Source: Arcobacteraceae bacterium
GTDB lineage: Bacteria; Campylobacterota; Campylobacteria; Campylobacterales; Arcobacteraceae
Direction of reading: 5' to 3'
NCBI GenBank assembly: GCA_028375605.1
Contig: JAONGR010000012.1
Span: 1-40,119, forward strand
DNA: 40,119 bases
This document shows, one piece after another, positions 1 through 7,410 of this stretch. The notes under the pieces were generated by a model. That model did not search any database, was not told where the DNA came from, and saw nothing but the letters and a program-made list of their open reading frames with translations. The number at the start of each line of letters is the position of its first letter. Within the stretch, counting starts at the first letter, position 1. The position numbers and the translations under genes are program-made.

Positions 1-528
1 AAGCAGGAGTTTGATGCTCCCCTAGGATACTTTAGAACAATGACGATGTATTTAGATACTGGAACATTTCCTAAAGTAAAAAGAGAGTTTTTACCACTTA
101 TGTGTAGACAATGTGAAAGTGCAGATTGTATGACTGCATGTACAAAAGGTGCACTTAGTCGTATTAATGGAATCGTTGAAGTAGATGAAAGTAAATGTGA
201 TGGATGTGGAGACTGTGTCGGGGCATGTTCAATAGGTGCAATTTATGTAAATCCTTTTTCCGAAATAGCAGAAAAATGTAACTTATGTTCTCATAGACTA
301 GAAGTAGGAATGAGACCTGCTTGTGAAGATACTTGTGTTTCCGATGCTATTAAAGTTATTACTGATGATAATAATATCCCAAAAGGTGCAAAACCTTTTA
401 AAAATAGAACTAGTGATAAACCTCGTACTCTTCATATAGGTGCAAATGATTTAATGAAACAAAAATTAACAGATGGAAAAAATTTTTCTCCATTAAATTA
501 TGAGATAAATAATTGGGCGGAGAGATAA
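1..528 (+). CDS. Iron-sulfur subunit of a molybdopterin oxidoreductase (5' partial)
   Basis: The reading frame is open from base 1, so the gene begins outside the window; at least 175 residues are visible. It is a ferredoxin-type electron-transfer subunit with Cys groups CRQCESADC, CDGCGDCVGAC and CNLCSH plus CEDTC, the layout of the multi-[4Fe-4S] B subunits of PsrB/TtrB/DmsB-like enzymes. It would pass electrons between the catalytic subunit encoded directly downstream (531) and a membrane quinone module not visible here. The stop lies 2 bases before the next start, so the two genes are co-transcribed in B-A order. An internal ATG at base 40 exists, but the frame continues upstream with conserved-looking residues, so I treat it as internal. 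The substrate is unknown. Confidence 0.9.
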   Translation, partial: KQEFDAPLGYFRTMTMYLDTGTFPKVKREFLPLMCRQCESADCMTACTKGALSRINGIVEVDESKCDGCGDCVGACSIGAIYVNPFSEIAEKCNLCSHRLEVGMRPACEDTCVSDAIKVITDDNNIPKGAKPFKNRTSDKPRTLHIGANDLMKQKLTDGKNFSPLNYEINNWAER

Positions 529-530
529 TC

Positions 531-3077
531 ATGAATAGAAGAAGTTTTATAAAAACAACTGCAGCCTCAATAGCTGCTTTAGAATTGGGTGAAGTTATAT
601 CATTGGTTCCAAATGCACAAGCAGATGAAGTTAAAAATATAACAAATTTTCAAAAAAGAAATACACTAGCAGATAATATAAAAGGAATAGAGAGAGTTCC
701 TAGTGTTTGTTTAAATTGTTCTAGTGTATGTGGAATGAATGTATTGATAAAGAATGATGAGATTTTAGGAGTAGAAGGAAACCCACATGATCCAAATGCA
801 CAAGGAAAATTATGTGCAAAAGCACATGGTGGAGTATCTGCTGTAAATAATTCTGAAAGAATAGTTTATCCTCTTAAGCGTGTAGGTAAAAGAGGTGAGG
901 GACTTTGGAAACGAATCACTATGGATGATGCCTACGATATAATAGCAAGAAAAATAAAAAATAATATCGATGCCGGTACACCTGAAAGAGTAGCTTTTCA
1001 TCAAGGTAGAAATAAGATGAGTGATATTACATATCGTTTTTTAGATGCGATAGGTACACCAGTTGCACTAAATCATCGTGCCTTATGTTCATCAAACAAA
1101 AGAGCAGCGAACTACACAACTATTGGGGATACGAGCTGGGAAACTTTAGATGCAACTGAATGTAAATATCTTTTAAATTTTGGTTGTAACTTTTTTGAAA
1201 CACATCAAGGTGGATTTCCTCTTTTAAAAAGATATGCCCAAGGGAAAAGAAAGGGTTTAAAACTTGTGACATTTGATACTAGACTTTCAAATACAGCAGG
1301 CAGAAGTGATGAATGGCATGCACCATTTCCATCCTCAGAAGGTGCGATTGCTTTAGCTATGGCAAATGTAATAGTGGCAGAAAAATTATATGATAGAAAG
1401 TTTATCGATGAATGGTGTAATACATCTTTTGATGATATTGTAGAATTTGTAAAACCATATACACCAAAATTTGCATCAGAAGTAAGTGGATTAGCAGAAG
1501 ATGATATCATAAGAATAGCAAAAGAGTTTGCTTCTTTTGCACCTGCTTGTGCTGCATTTACAAATAGAGGGTCTCAAGCGCATCAAAATGGTCTAAATAA
1601 TGATAGAGCTGTTATTATGTTAAATGCACTTGTAGGTAGTATCGGAAGAAAAGGTGGATATGCTTTTGGTGGTTCAAAAAGTAAAGGTAATTCATCTTTC
1701 CCTATGCCAAAACCAGTACCTAAAAAACCAAAATTTACAACTGATTTAGAAGATCCTCGACTCTATCCGTTATCAAATAAATGGCAAAAGATGAGAGTAA
1801 GTCAACTAGTGTTTGATAAGCTAAAAAATACGAATCAAAAAATTGATGTATATATTTCTTATACTATCTCAGCACCACAAACATGGCCAGAAGGTCCAAC
1901 ACTGACTGTTGATGTTTTAAAAGATGAAAGTATTATTCCTTTTCATGCTTGTAGTGATGTTGTGTATTCGCAGATGGCACATTATGCTGATATTATACTT
2001 CCTGATGCAACATATTTTGAAAGATATACTATTGAAGGTAGAAATGCTTATGAACTTATTCCATATTTTGCATTGCGACAGCCTGCTGTCCAACCACCTC
2101 ATGATTGTGAAAATCTTGCAGATACTTTTATCAAAATAGGAAAAAGACTTGGACCATCAGTTGCAAAATATTTTAAGTTTAATTCTTATGAAGAGTTTAT
2201 AAAATTAAGATTTTCAACACTTCCTGATAGAGATGGTTTAAGTGGATTTGAATACATGAAAAAACATGGTGTTTGGCAAGAAGATAAAGAAAAAGCTTAT
2301 GAAACATTCAACAATATTTTAAGTAAAAAGAAACTAAAAAACTCTTTTGTAAAAGATGGTATCGTATATGTAAATAAAAAAGGTAAAAATAAAGCTATAG
2401 GTATTATGAAAGATGGTGTTGCTGTTAGAGGGTTTAAAACACCATCAAGAAAATTTGAAATATATTCGAGTACGATTGATGAAACTGCAAAATCTTTAAA
2501 TTTAGTAGATGATGGTTTTCCTCATTTTGAAATGCCGGCATCATTAAAACAAATAAAAGAAGATGAGATGGTTCTTACTACTTTTAAATGGAATGTACAT
2601 ACACAAGCAAGAACAACATCGCAAAAGTATCTAACAGAAATAGTACATGATAATCCAGTTTGGATAAATACCCAAACAGCAAAAAAACTAGATATCAAAT
2701 CAGGAGATTACATAAAAATAACAACATACAGACCAAAAAGTGGATTTAGAGCTACTAAAAAAGATGTAGAAGTTGGAAGTATGACTATAAAAGCTCATGT
2801 CACTCAAGGAATTCATCCTCAAGTTATAGCAATAAGTAACTCTTTAGGAATGAACTTTGGTGGTAGAATCGCAAAAGGAAAAAATGAAGAAAGACGAAAT
2901 ATACCGGGGTTTACAAAAGAAGATGACTTGGAACTCAATGGAAATATTTGGTGGGATAAAAAATATGGAGGAGCTGGAAATGGATTCAATCCAAATAGCA
3001 TCATCCCTATAAATCCATCTCCGATGGTAGGAATGCAAGCTTGGAATGATACTATTTGTAAAATAAGTAAAGTTTAG
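531..3077 (+). CDS. Tat-exported molybdopterin oxidoreductase, catalytic subunit (PsrA/TtrA/ArrA-like)
   Basis: 848 residues. I start at ATG 531 because it opens directly on a twin-arginine signal (NRRSFIK, then a hydrophobic stretch); an in-frame TTG at 513 only adds residues overlapping the upstream gene. After the signal comes a [4Fe-4S] motif, C-x2-C-x3-C-x27-C, as in the DMSO reductase superfamily. Cys186 (in ALCSS) sits where the metal-ligating residue is expected, as in the Cys-ligated polysulfide/thiosulfate, tetrathionate and respiratory arsenate reductases. The C-terminal molybdopterin-binding domain is present. The enzyme is therefore periplasmic and takes its electrons from, or gives them to, the upstream iron-sulfur subunit. 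I cannot choose between sulfur, arsenic, selenium or other substrates from sequence alone. No dedicated chaperone gene is adjacent within the window. Confidence 0.85.
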   Translation: MNRRSFIKTTAASIAALELGEVISLVPNAQADEVKNITNFQKRNTLADNIKGIERVPSVCLNCSSVCGMNVLIKNDEILGVEGNPHDPNAQGKLCAKAHGGVSAVNNSERIVYPLKRVGKRGEGLWKRITMDDAYDIIARKIKNNIDAGTPERVAFHQGRNKMSDITYRFLDAIGTPVALNHRALCSSNKRAANYTTIGDTSWETLDATECKYLLNFGCNFFETHQGGFPLLKRYAQGKRKGLKLVTFDTRLSNTAGRSDEWHAPFPSSEGAIALAMANVIVAEKLYDRKFIDEWCNTSFDDIVEFVKPYTPKFASEVSGLAEDDIIRIAKEFASFAPACAAFTNRGSQAHQNGLNNDRAVIMLNALVGSIGRKGGYAFGGSKSKGNSSFPMPKPVPKKPKFTTDLEDPRLYPLSNKWQKMRVSQLVFDKLKNTNQKIDVYISYTISAPQTWPEGPTLTVDVLKDESIIPFHACSDVVYSQMAHYADIILPDATYFERYTIEGRNAYELIPYFALRQPAVQPPHDCENLADTFIKIGKRLGPSVAKYFKFNSYEEFIKLRFSTLPDRDGLSGFEYMKKHGVWQEDKEKAYETFNNILSKKKLKNSFVKDGIVYVNKKGKNKAIGIMKDGVAVRGFKTPSRKFEIYSSTIDETAKSLNLVDDGFPHFEMPASLKQIKEDEMVLTTFKWNVHTQARTTSQKYLTEIVHDNPVWINTQTAKKLDIKSGDYIKITTYRPKSGFRATKKDVEVGSMTIKAHVTQGIHPQVIAISNSLGMNFGGRIAKGKNEERRNIPGFTKEDDLELNGNIWWDKKYGGAGNGFNPNSIIPINPSPMVGMQAWNDTICKISKV

Positions 3078-3103
3078 TTTTAATTTCAAAAGCCTTATAA
3101 AAT

Positions 3104-3131
3104 AAATAGGTAAAATTTTTTTTACCTATTT
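3104..3131 (+). terminator. 12-bp hairpin after the molybdoenzyme operon
   Basis: AAATAGGTAAAA (3104-3115) and TTTTACCTATTT (3120-3131) are perfect inverted repeats around a TTTT loop, 27 bases after the stop at 3077. There is no strong T run after it, so it may be a weak terminator or mRNA 3' end. Its core GGTAAA-N6-TTTACC also recurs at 10204-10221, so it could instead be an operator. Confidence 0.45.
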
Positions 3132-3179
3132 AAGAAAATATTTATAAAAACTTATATATAGTTTCATTAACAAAGAAGA

Positions 3180-3196
3180 AACCTAAGGCTTAGGTT
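3180..3196 (+). promoter_or_regulatory. Palindrome in the leader of the oxyanion ABC operon
   Basis: AACCTAAG-G-CTTAGGTT is a perfect 8+8 inverted repeat with a single central base, 60 bases before the start codon at 3256 and about 20 bases after a TATATA stretch (3153-3160). The following 60 bases can form further pairings: GGTT at 3193-3196 with AACC near 3229, enclosing TAGACA and TGTTCTA. It may be an operator or part of a structured leader RNA. I recognise no known riboswitch class. Confidence 0.4.
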
Positions 3197-3255
3197 AGAC
3201 ATTTAGATATTTGTTCTACTTGACTGCAACCCTTCAAAAATATTTTGAGGTTATT

Positions 3256-4101
3256 ATGAAAAAAATCATTTTCGCTATACTAGCGACAACTACACTAGTG
3301 TTTGCAAAAACATTTACATTTACGGCTATTCCTGATCAGGATGAAACACAACTAAAAGAAAGATTTTCTAAATTTGCTACATACTTAAGTGCTGAGCTTG
3401 ATATGGATGTAAAATTTGTACCAGTAAAATCTTATGCAGCTTCAATCGCAGCATTTAGAAACAACCAAGTTCAACTTGCATGGTTCGGTGGACTAAGTGG
3501 TGTAAAAGCTAGACTTATTGTTCCAAATTCAGTTGCTATTGCTCAAGGTGTTGAAGACCCAATTTTTAAGTCTTACATTATTGCAAATACAAGCACAGGA
3601 TTAAAAGCATCAGATTCTATTCCTGCAAATGTGTCTGGTAAAAACTTTACTTTTGGTTCAAAAGGAAGTACAAGTGGTAGACTTATGCCAGAATACTACA
3701 TCAGAAAAACATTTAATAAATCTCCAAATGATGTATTTAATAAAGTAGGGTTCTCTGGAAACCACTCTAAAACTATCGCTTTAGTACAAAGTGGTGCTTA
3801 TGAAGTAGGTGCTGTTAACTTTAAAGTATGGGATAGAGAATTAGCTGAAGGTAAAATTGATACTTCAAAAGTTAAAATCATTTATACTACTCCAACATAC
3901 CCTGACTATAATTTTTCTGCAAGAGGGGATTTAGATGCACAGTTTGGAAAAGGTTTTACAGTTAAACTTACAAATGCTATTCTTAACTTAAAAGATAAAA
4001 ATATCTTAAGTGCTTTCCCTAGAAGTGGATTTATCAAAGCTACAAATGCAGACTTTCAACCAGTACTTGATGTTGCAAGAGAAATTGGACTTGTAGACTA
4101 A
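3256..4101 (+). CDS. PhnD-like periplasmic oxyanion-binding protein (putative selenate/phosphonate type)
   Basis: 281 residues, starting at ATG 3256 with GAGG six bases upstream; this start gives a clean signal peptide (MKKIIFAILATTTLVFA, then KTF). A further upstream ATG at 3211 would bury the signal and is rejected. The mature protein has type II binding-protein features of the PhnD group: AIPDQDETQL, WFGGLSGVKARL, TFGSKGSTSGRLMP and YTTPTYPDYN. These resemble the PhnD subfamily that databases annotate as putative selenate ABC transporter binding proteins; that assignment is from memory and the ligand is untested. It is followed 2 bases later by the ATPase and then by the permease, so it is the capture subunit of a complete importer. 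The selenium idea is helped by the selenocysteine FdhA encoded about 10 kb away. Phosphonate, phosphite or arsenate remain possible. Confidence 0.75.
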   Translation: MKKIIFAILATTTLVFAKTFTFTAIPDQDETQLKERFSKFATYLSAELDMDVKFVPVKSYAASIAAFRNNQVQLAWFGGLSGVKARLIVPNSVAIAQGVEDPIFKSYIIANTSTGLKASDSIPANVSGKNFTFGSKGSTSGRLMPEYYIRKTFNKSPNDVFNKVGFSGNHSKTIALVQSGAYEVGAVNFKVWDRELAEGKIDTSKVKIIYTTPTYPDYNFSARGDLDAQFGKGFTVKLTNAILNLKDKNILSAFPRSGFIKATNADFQPVLDVAREIGLVD

Positions 4102-4103
4102 GT

Positions 4104-4763
4104 ATGGCATTTTATTTAGAGAATCATACTATATCTTATGGTGAAGTTGATATTTTAAATAATATAAATCTATCTATAAAAAAGGGCGAAAAAATCGCTC
4201 TTTTAGGTAGAAGTGGAAGTGGAAAATCTACATTACTCAAAAACTTATTTGATTTACAAAAGAAGAACTCTTCATATATCCCACAAGAACTAGGGCTTAT
4301 AAATAATCTAAGCGTATTTCATAATATTTACATGGCTCATCTTGACACAAACTCTACATTTTATAATATACGAAATCTGATAAAACCAGCTAAAAAAGAG
4401 CTTACAATAGTCAATGAGATTTTAGAAAAACTTTTTTTAAATGATAAAATTCTTTCTAAAGTATCACAACTCTCAGGTGGACAAAAACAAAGAACAGCAA
4501 TAGCTCGAAGTTTAAATGATGATAAACAAATTTTACTAGCAGATGAACCAATTTCCGCATTAGATGAAAACTTATCTCAAGTAGTTATGGACAACGTAAA
4601 AGATAAATTTCAAACAGTAATTTGTGCCTTGCATAATGTAGATATAGCTTTAAAAAACTTTGATAGAGTTATCGGTTTAAACGATGGAAAAATAGTACTG
4701 GATAAATGTAGTTCTGAAATCACATCAATAGACACAACGATGTTATATAATGTTTGCAAATAA
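4104..4763 (+). CDS. ABC transporter ATPase (PhnC-like, shortened)
   Basis: 219 residues. Visible motifs are Walker A GRSGSGKS (35-42), Q-loop Gln61, signature LSGGQ (123-127), Walker B ILLADEP (143-149) and the switch His177. All catalytic elements are present, so it should hydrolyse ATP. It is short: only about 20 residues lie between the Walker A Lys and the Q-loop Gln, whereas PhnC-type ATPases carry roughly twice that, so the strand-hairpin segment there appears deleted. It starts 2 bases after the binding-protein stop, and its 3' end overlaps the permease start by 14 bases, which implies translational coupling. It energises import of the anion captured by the upstream protein. Confidence 0.85.
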   Translation: MAFYLENHTISYGEVDILNNINLSIKKGEKIALLGRSGSGKSTLLKNLFDLQKKNSSYIPQELGLINNLSVFHNIYMAHLDTNSTFYNIRNLIKPAKKELTIVNEILEKLFLNDKILSKVSQLSGGQKQRTAIARSLNDDKQILLADEPISALDENLSQVVMDNVKDKFQTVICALHNVDIALKNFDRVIGLNDGKIVLDKCSSEITSIDTTMLYNVCK

Positions 4764-6225
4764 ATCAGTAAATATTTCGCTTCTTTTTTTAGCAGTTGGA
4801 ATAGTAAGTTGTTTTTTTTCTGATTTTTCTATCTCTACGTTAGATCCATTTTTAGAAACAAATAGATTCTTTTCAGCGATTTTGGATATCAATTTTAACA
4901 ACACTGAGTATATATTAGATGCAGTTCTTCAAACGATCAGTATAGCGGTTATATCTATATTTATCTCTTCTATTATTGGTTTTGTATTTGCTATATTTTT
5001 TAAAAGTCTCCTTCTTCGTATTACACTTGCATTTACTCGTTCGATTCATGAGATATTTTGGGCTTTGATTTTTTTGCAAATTTTTGGGCTTAATACTTTG
5101 AGTGCTTTACTTGCCATCATCATTCCTTATAGTGCAATATTAGGAAAAGTATATGCAGAAATTTTAGAAGAAAATGATAGTTTTCCTGAGCAGTTAAGAG
5201 GAAAAGACAAAATATCATACTTCTTATATACTTTAGTACCAGATGCTTTTCCTCATATAGTTGCATATACTTTATATAGATTTGAGTGTGCATTGAGGTC
5301 GACTGCTATATTGGGATTTGTAGGGATTACTACTTTAGGGTACTATTTATCTTCATTTTTTATGCAAGGATACTATAGTGATGTTTGGATGATATTGATT
5401 TTATTTTATATAATCGTTGCTACTATTCGGTATTGGTTTAATAAATATACTTTTATACCAGTGATTTTAGCTTCATTTCTTTATCAGAAAAGCTGGGGAG
5501 AATTTAATTTAGATAATCTTATAAGATTTATCACTTCTGATATAGTACCAGCTCCTTTTAAATATGATTATAGCTATGATAAATCTATCACATGGTTTTC
5601 AAATCTATTTTCAAATGAGATAGTACCAGGAGTTTTTAATACTATTTTAGTAACACAAGTTTCACTTATATTTACAGCTTTTTTTGCACTTTTATTTTTT
5701 CCTATTGTTTCAAAAAAGTTTACTAAAGTACCTTTTGTAGGTCATGTTTTTTTAGTAGTATTACGATCTACACCTGAGTATATCTTAGCATATGTTTTTT
5801 TACAATTATTTGGTCCTTCAATGTTACCAGCTGTAATAGCTCTTATGCTTCATAACGGTGCTATTATCTCTTTCCTTATAGGAAAGCAAACAGATGAATT
5901 AGTATTTGAAAGAAATACAACTAAAAAAAGAATAGAGTTATATTTTTATTATGTTCTGCCTAAACTTTATTCACAGATGCTAGCATTTCTGTTTTATAGA
6001 TGGGAAATAATTATGCGGGAAAGTGCTATATTAGGAATATTAGGAGTTGCTACTTTAGGATTTTTTATCGATTCCGCTATTGCTGATTTTAGACTTGATA
6101 AGATGTTTTTACTTTTACTTGTAACTGCTTTTTTAAATATAGCTATTGATATTATCTCAAAAAAGAGTAGAGATTATCTAAAAGTAGATAAGCCTACATC
6201 TTCTTGTGGGTGTTCACTTAAATAA
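4750..6225 (+). CDS. ABC permease with two fused PhnE-like domains
   Basis: 491 residues, very hydrophobic. Two binding-protein-dependent permease domains lie in tandem: the first has its cytoplasmic EAA-like loop near EQLRGKDKIS...RSTAILGFVG, the second near ERNTTKKRIE...RESAILGILG. One polypeptide therefore supplies the whole membrane channel, replacing a homodimer or two separate subunits. The C-terminus ends in a short polar tail with a Cys pair (SSCGCSLK), which is unusual for these permeases. The start at 4750 lies inside the ATPase gene. The 3' end overlaps the convergent Panacea-like gene by 8 bases. Confidence 0.85.
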   Translation: MFANKSVNISLLFLAVGIVSCFFSDFSISTLDPFLETNRFFSAILDINFNNTEYILDAVLQTISIAVISIFISSIIGFVFAIFFKSLLLRITLAFTRSIHEIFWALIFLQIFGLNTLSALLAIIIPYSAILGKVYAEILEENDSFPEQLRGKDKISYFLYTLVPDAFPHIVAYTLYRFECALRSTAILGFVGITTLGYYLSSFFMQGYYSDVWMILILFYIIVATIRYWFNKYTFIPVILASFLYQKSWGEFNLDNLIRFITSDIVPAPFKYDYSYDKSITWFSNLFSNEIVPGVFNTILVTQVSLIFTAFFALLFFPIVSKKFTKVPFVGHVFLVVLRSTPEYILAYVFLQLFGPSMLPAVIALMLHNGAIISFLIGKQTDELVFERNTTKKRIELYFYYVLPKLYSQMLAFLFYRWEIIMRESAILGILGVATLGFFIDSAIADFRLDKMFLLLLVTAFLNIAIDIISKKSRDYLKVDKPTSSCGCSLK

Positions 6226-6712
6226 TAACTTCACCAAGGGGTGTAGTTCTTACTTTTTCTATGCTAAAGGTTGCATTAGACATTTGTCTTGGTGTTTCTT
6301 TTGCATATTTTGTAGCTATGGATTCAATTGTGTTTCTCTCTTTTTGAGTGAATAATGTTTTATCATATTCCTCTTCCATTTTAACAAAACCTAGTTCTAT
6401 AAACTTTTCTTTTTCTAAAATTTCTATATCTAAGAATTCGAGAAATTCAGTGATGATATACATTCTTTCATCATCTTCTTCTAAGTCAATGTCATTTGCA
6501 ATGATATCAAAAATATCTCCCATAATTTTAGCTTTTGGTGATCTTTTTGCTTTTATATATTCGTCACCGAATATTGTTTCTTCATGCTTTTTTTGGTGTG
6601 TGTAATCTATCATAAATAGTAAAGCACATAGCTTTTTATCATTTAGGTTTTCTACTTTATTTTCTAGCATATATAGTGTTGCGTTAGCAATTTTACTGAT
6701 GTCAAATTTCAA
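6218..6712 (-). CDS. Panacea/DUF4065 (SocA-like) domain protein
   Basis: 164 residues, starting at TTG 6712 with AAGGA upstream. The N-terminal 70 residues fit the Panacea pattern: KIANATLYMLE, then KKLCALLFMIDYTH, then FGDEYIKAKRSPKA, the last matching the usual 'itGDxYxaxxxGPv' segment. Panacea domains are known as the neutralising part of many toxin-antitoxin pairs and occur in SocA, the antitoxin of the SocB toxin. Here no toxin gene is adjacent. Instead it is the last gene of a sensory operon, 32 bases after the response regulator. It might be a solitary regulator or adaptor. Family membership is by eye and moderately sure; function unknown. Confidence 0.55.
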   Translation of the reverse strand: MKFDISKIANATLYMLENKVENLNDKKLCALLFMIDYTHQKKHEETIFGDEYIKAKRSPKAKIMGDIFDIIANDIDLEEDDERMYIITEFLEFLDIEILEKEKFIELGFVKMEEEYDKTLFTQKERNTIESIATKYAKETPRQMSNATFSIEKVRTTPLGEVII

Positions 6713-6744
6713 ATTTTTTCCTTATTTTTGTAATTATAGTATGT

Positions 6745-7410
6745 TTATATCAAACTTAATGCATTTTCATTAAATCTATATGTTTTATGTTGCACTTTAA
6801 CTAAAATATCTTTACTCGCTAACTCTTTAAAAAGTTTAATAAGTGTTGGTTTTGAGATATTTACTTCATTCATAATATCTGTATATGAACCTTCATACAT
6901 GTTTTCATTATTAAGATTATTGATAATTAGTTTAATAATCTCTACTTGTTTACTATCTGTTATGTGTGAAATAGTTTTGATTATATTTTCATGTTTTTTT
7001 ATCTCTTTTTGTTGAACTATAGGGAGTACAACATCATACAATGTATCTAGTAGTTCTTTTACTTTTATAGGTTTGATAATATAGTTTTCTACTTTTAGTT
7101 TAATAGCTTCTAGTAAATATACTGTATCTGTATGTGCTGTAGTTAAAATTGTAGGTAAGTTGATATCTTTTTTTTCTTTTATATATTTTAAGAAATTTAT
7201 ACCATTTTCACCTTCGAGTAAAATATCTGAAATAATGACATCTACTTTCTTACTTAATAGTATCTCCATTGCTTCTTGTGAAGTTTTGACTGGATATATG
7301 TTATTCACAAAGTCTTCTAAAATGTCTGTAGTGTGTCTTAGAAGATCTTCATCATCTTCTAAGTAAAGTATGTTAAATTGATTTAATATATTTAAATCTT
7401 TAGCTTGCAT
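6745..7410 (-). CDS. Two-component response regulator, receiver + winged helix
   Basis: 221 residues. The receiver domain (about 10-130) has the acidic pair in LEDDED, phospho-acceptor Asp62 in IISDI, the conserved TTAHTD and Lys in IIKPI. The C-terminal 75 residues (GSYTDIMNEVNISKPTLIKLFKEL) look like a MarR/Crp-type winged helix rather than the OmpR or NarL type. The start overlaps the kinase gene by 11 bases, so they are partners. By position it could act on the divergent promoter region at 10123-10233, or on the molybdoenzyme and importer operons. Confidence 0.88.
   Translation of the reverse strand: MQAKDLNILNQFNILYLEDDEDLLRHTTDILEDFVNNIYPVKTSQEAMEILLSKKVDVIISDILLEGENGINFLKYIKEKKDINLPTILTTAHTDTVYLLEAIKLKVENYIIKPIKVKELLDTLYDVVLPIVQQKEIKKHENIIKTISHITDSKQVEIIKLIINNLNNENMYEGSYTDIMNEVNISKPTLIKLFKELASKDILVKVQHKTYRFNENALSLI

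Noticed and set aside
1205-1510. Antisense reading frame of 101 codons inside the molybdoenzyme gene
   Set aside because: No ribosome site or domain; it mirrors a strongly conserved coding region. The other small antisense frames were dropped for the same reason.
531-3077. Calling the molybdoenzyme a respiratory arsenate reductase because of C-x2-C-x3-C-x27-C
   Set aside because: That spacing is shared by other members of the superfamily (FdhA here has it too), and the gene order is B-A rather than A-B.
3104-3131. Certain intrinsic terminator
   Set aside because: No T run follows the stem, and the core recurs as a palindrome at 10204, so an operator role is equally possible.
3211-3255. ATG 3211 start for the binding protein
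   Set aside because: It would place 15 residues ahead of a clean signal peptide and lacks a ribosome site.
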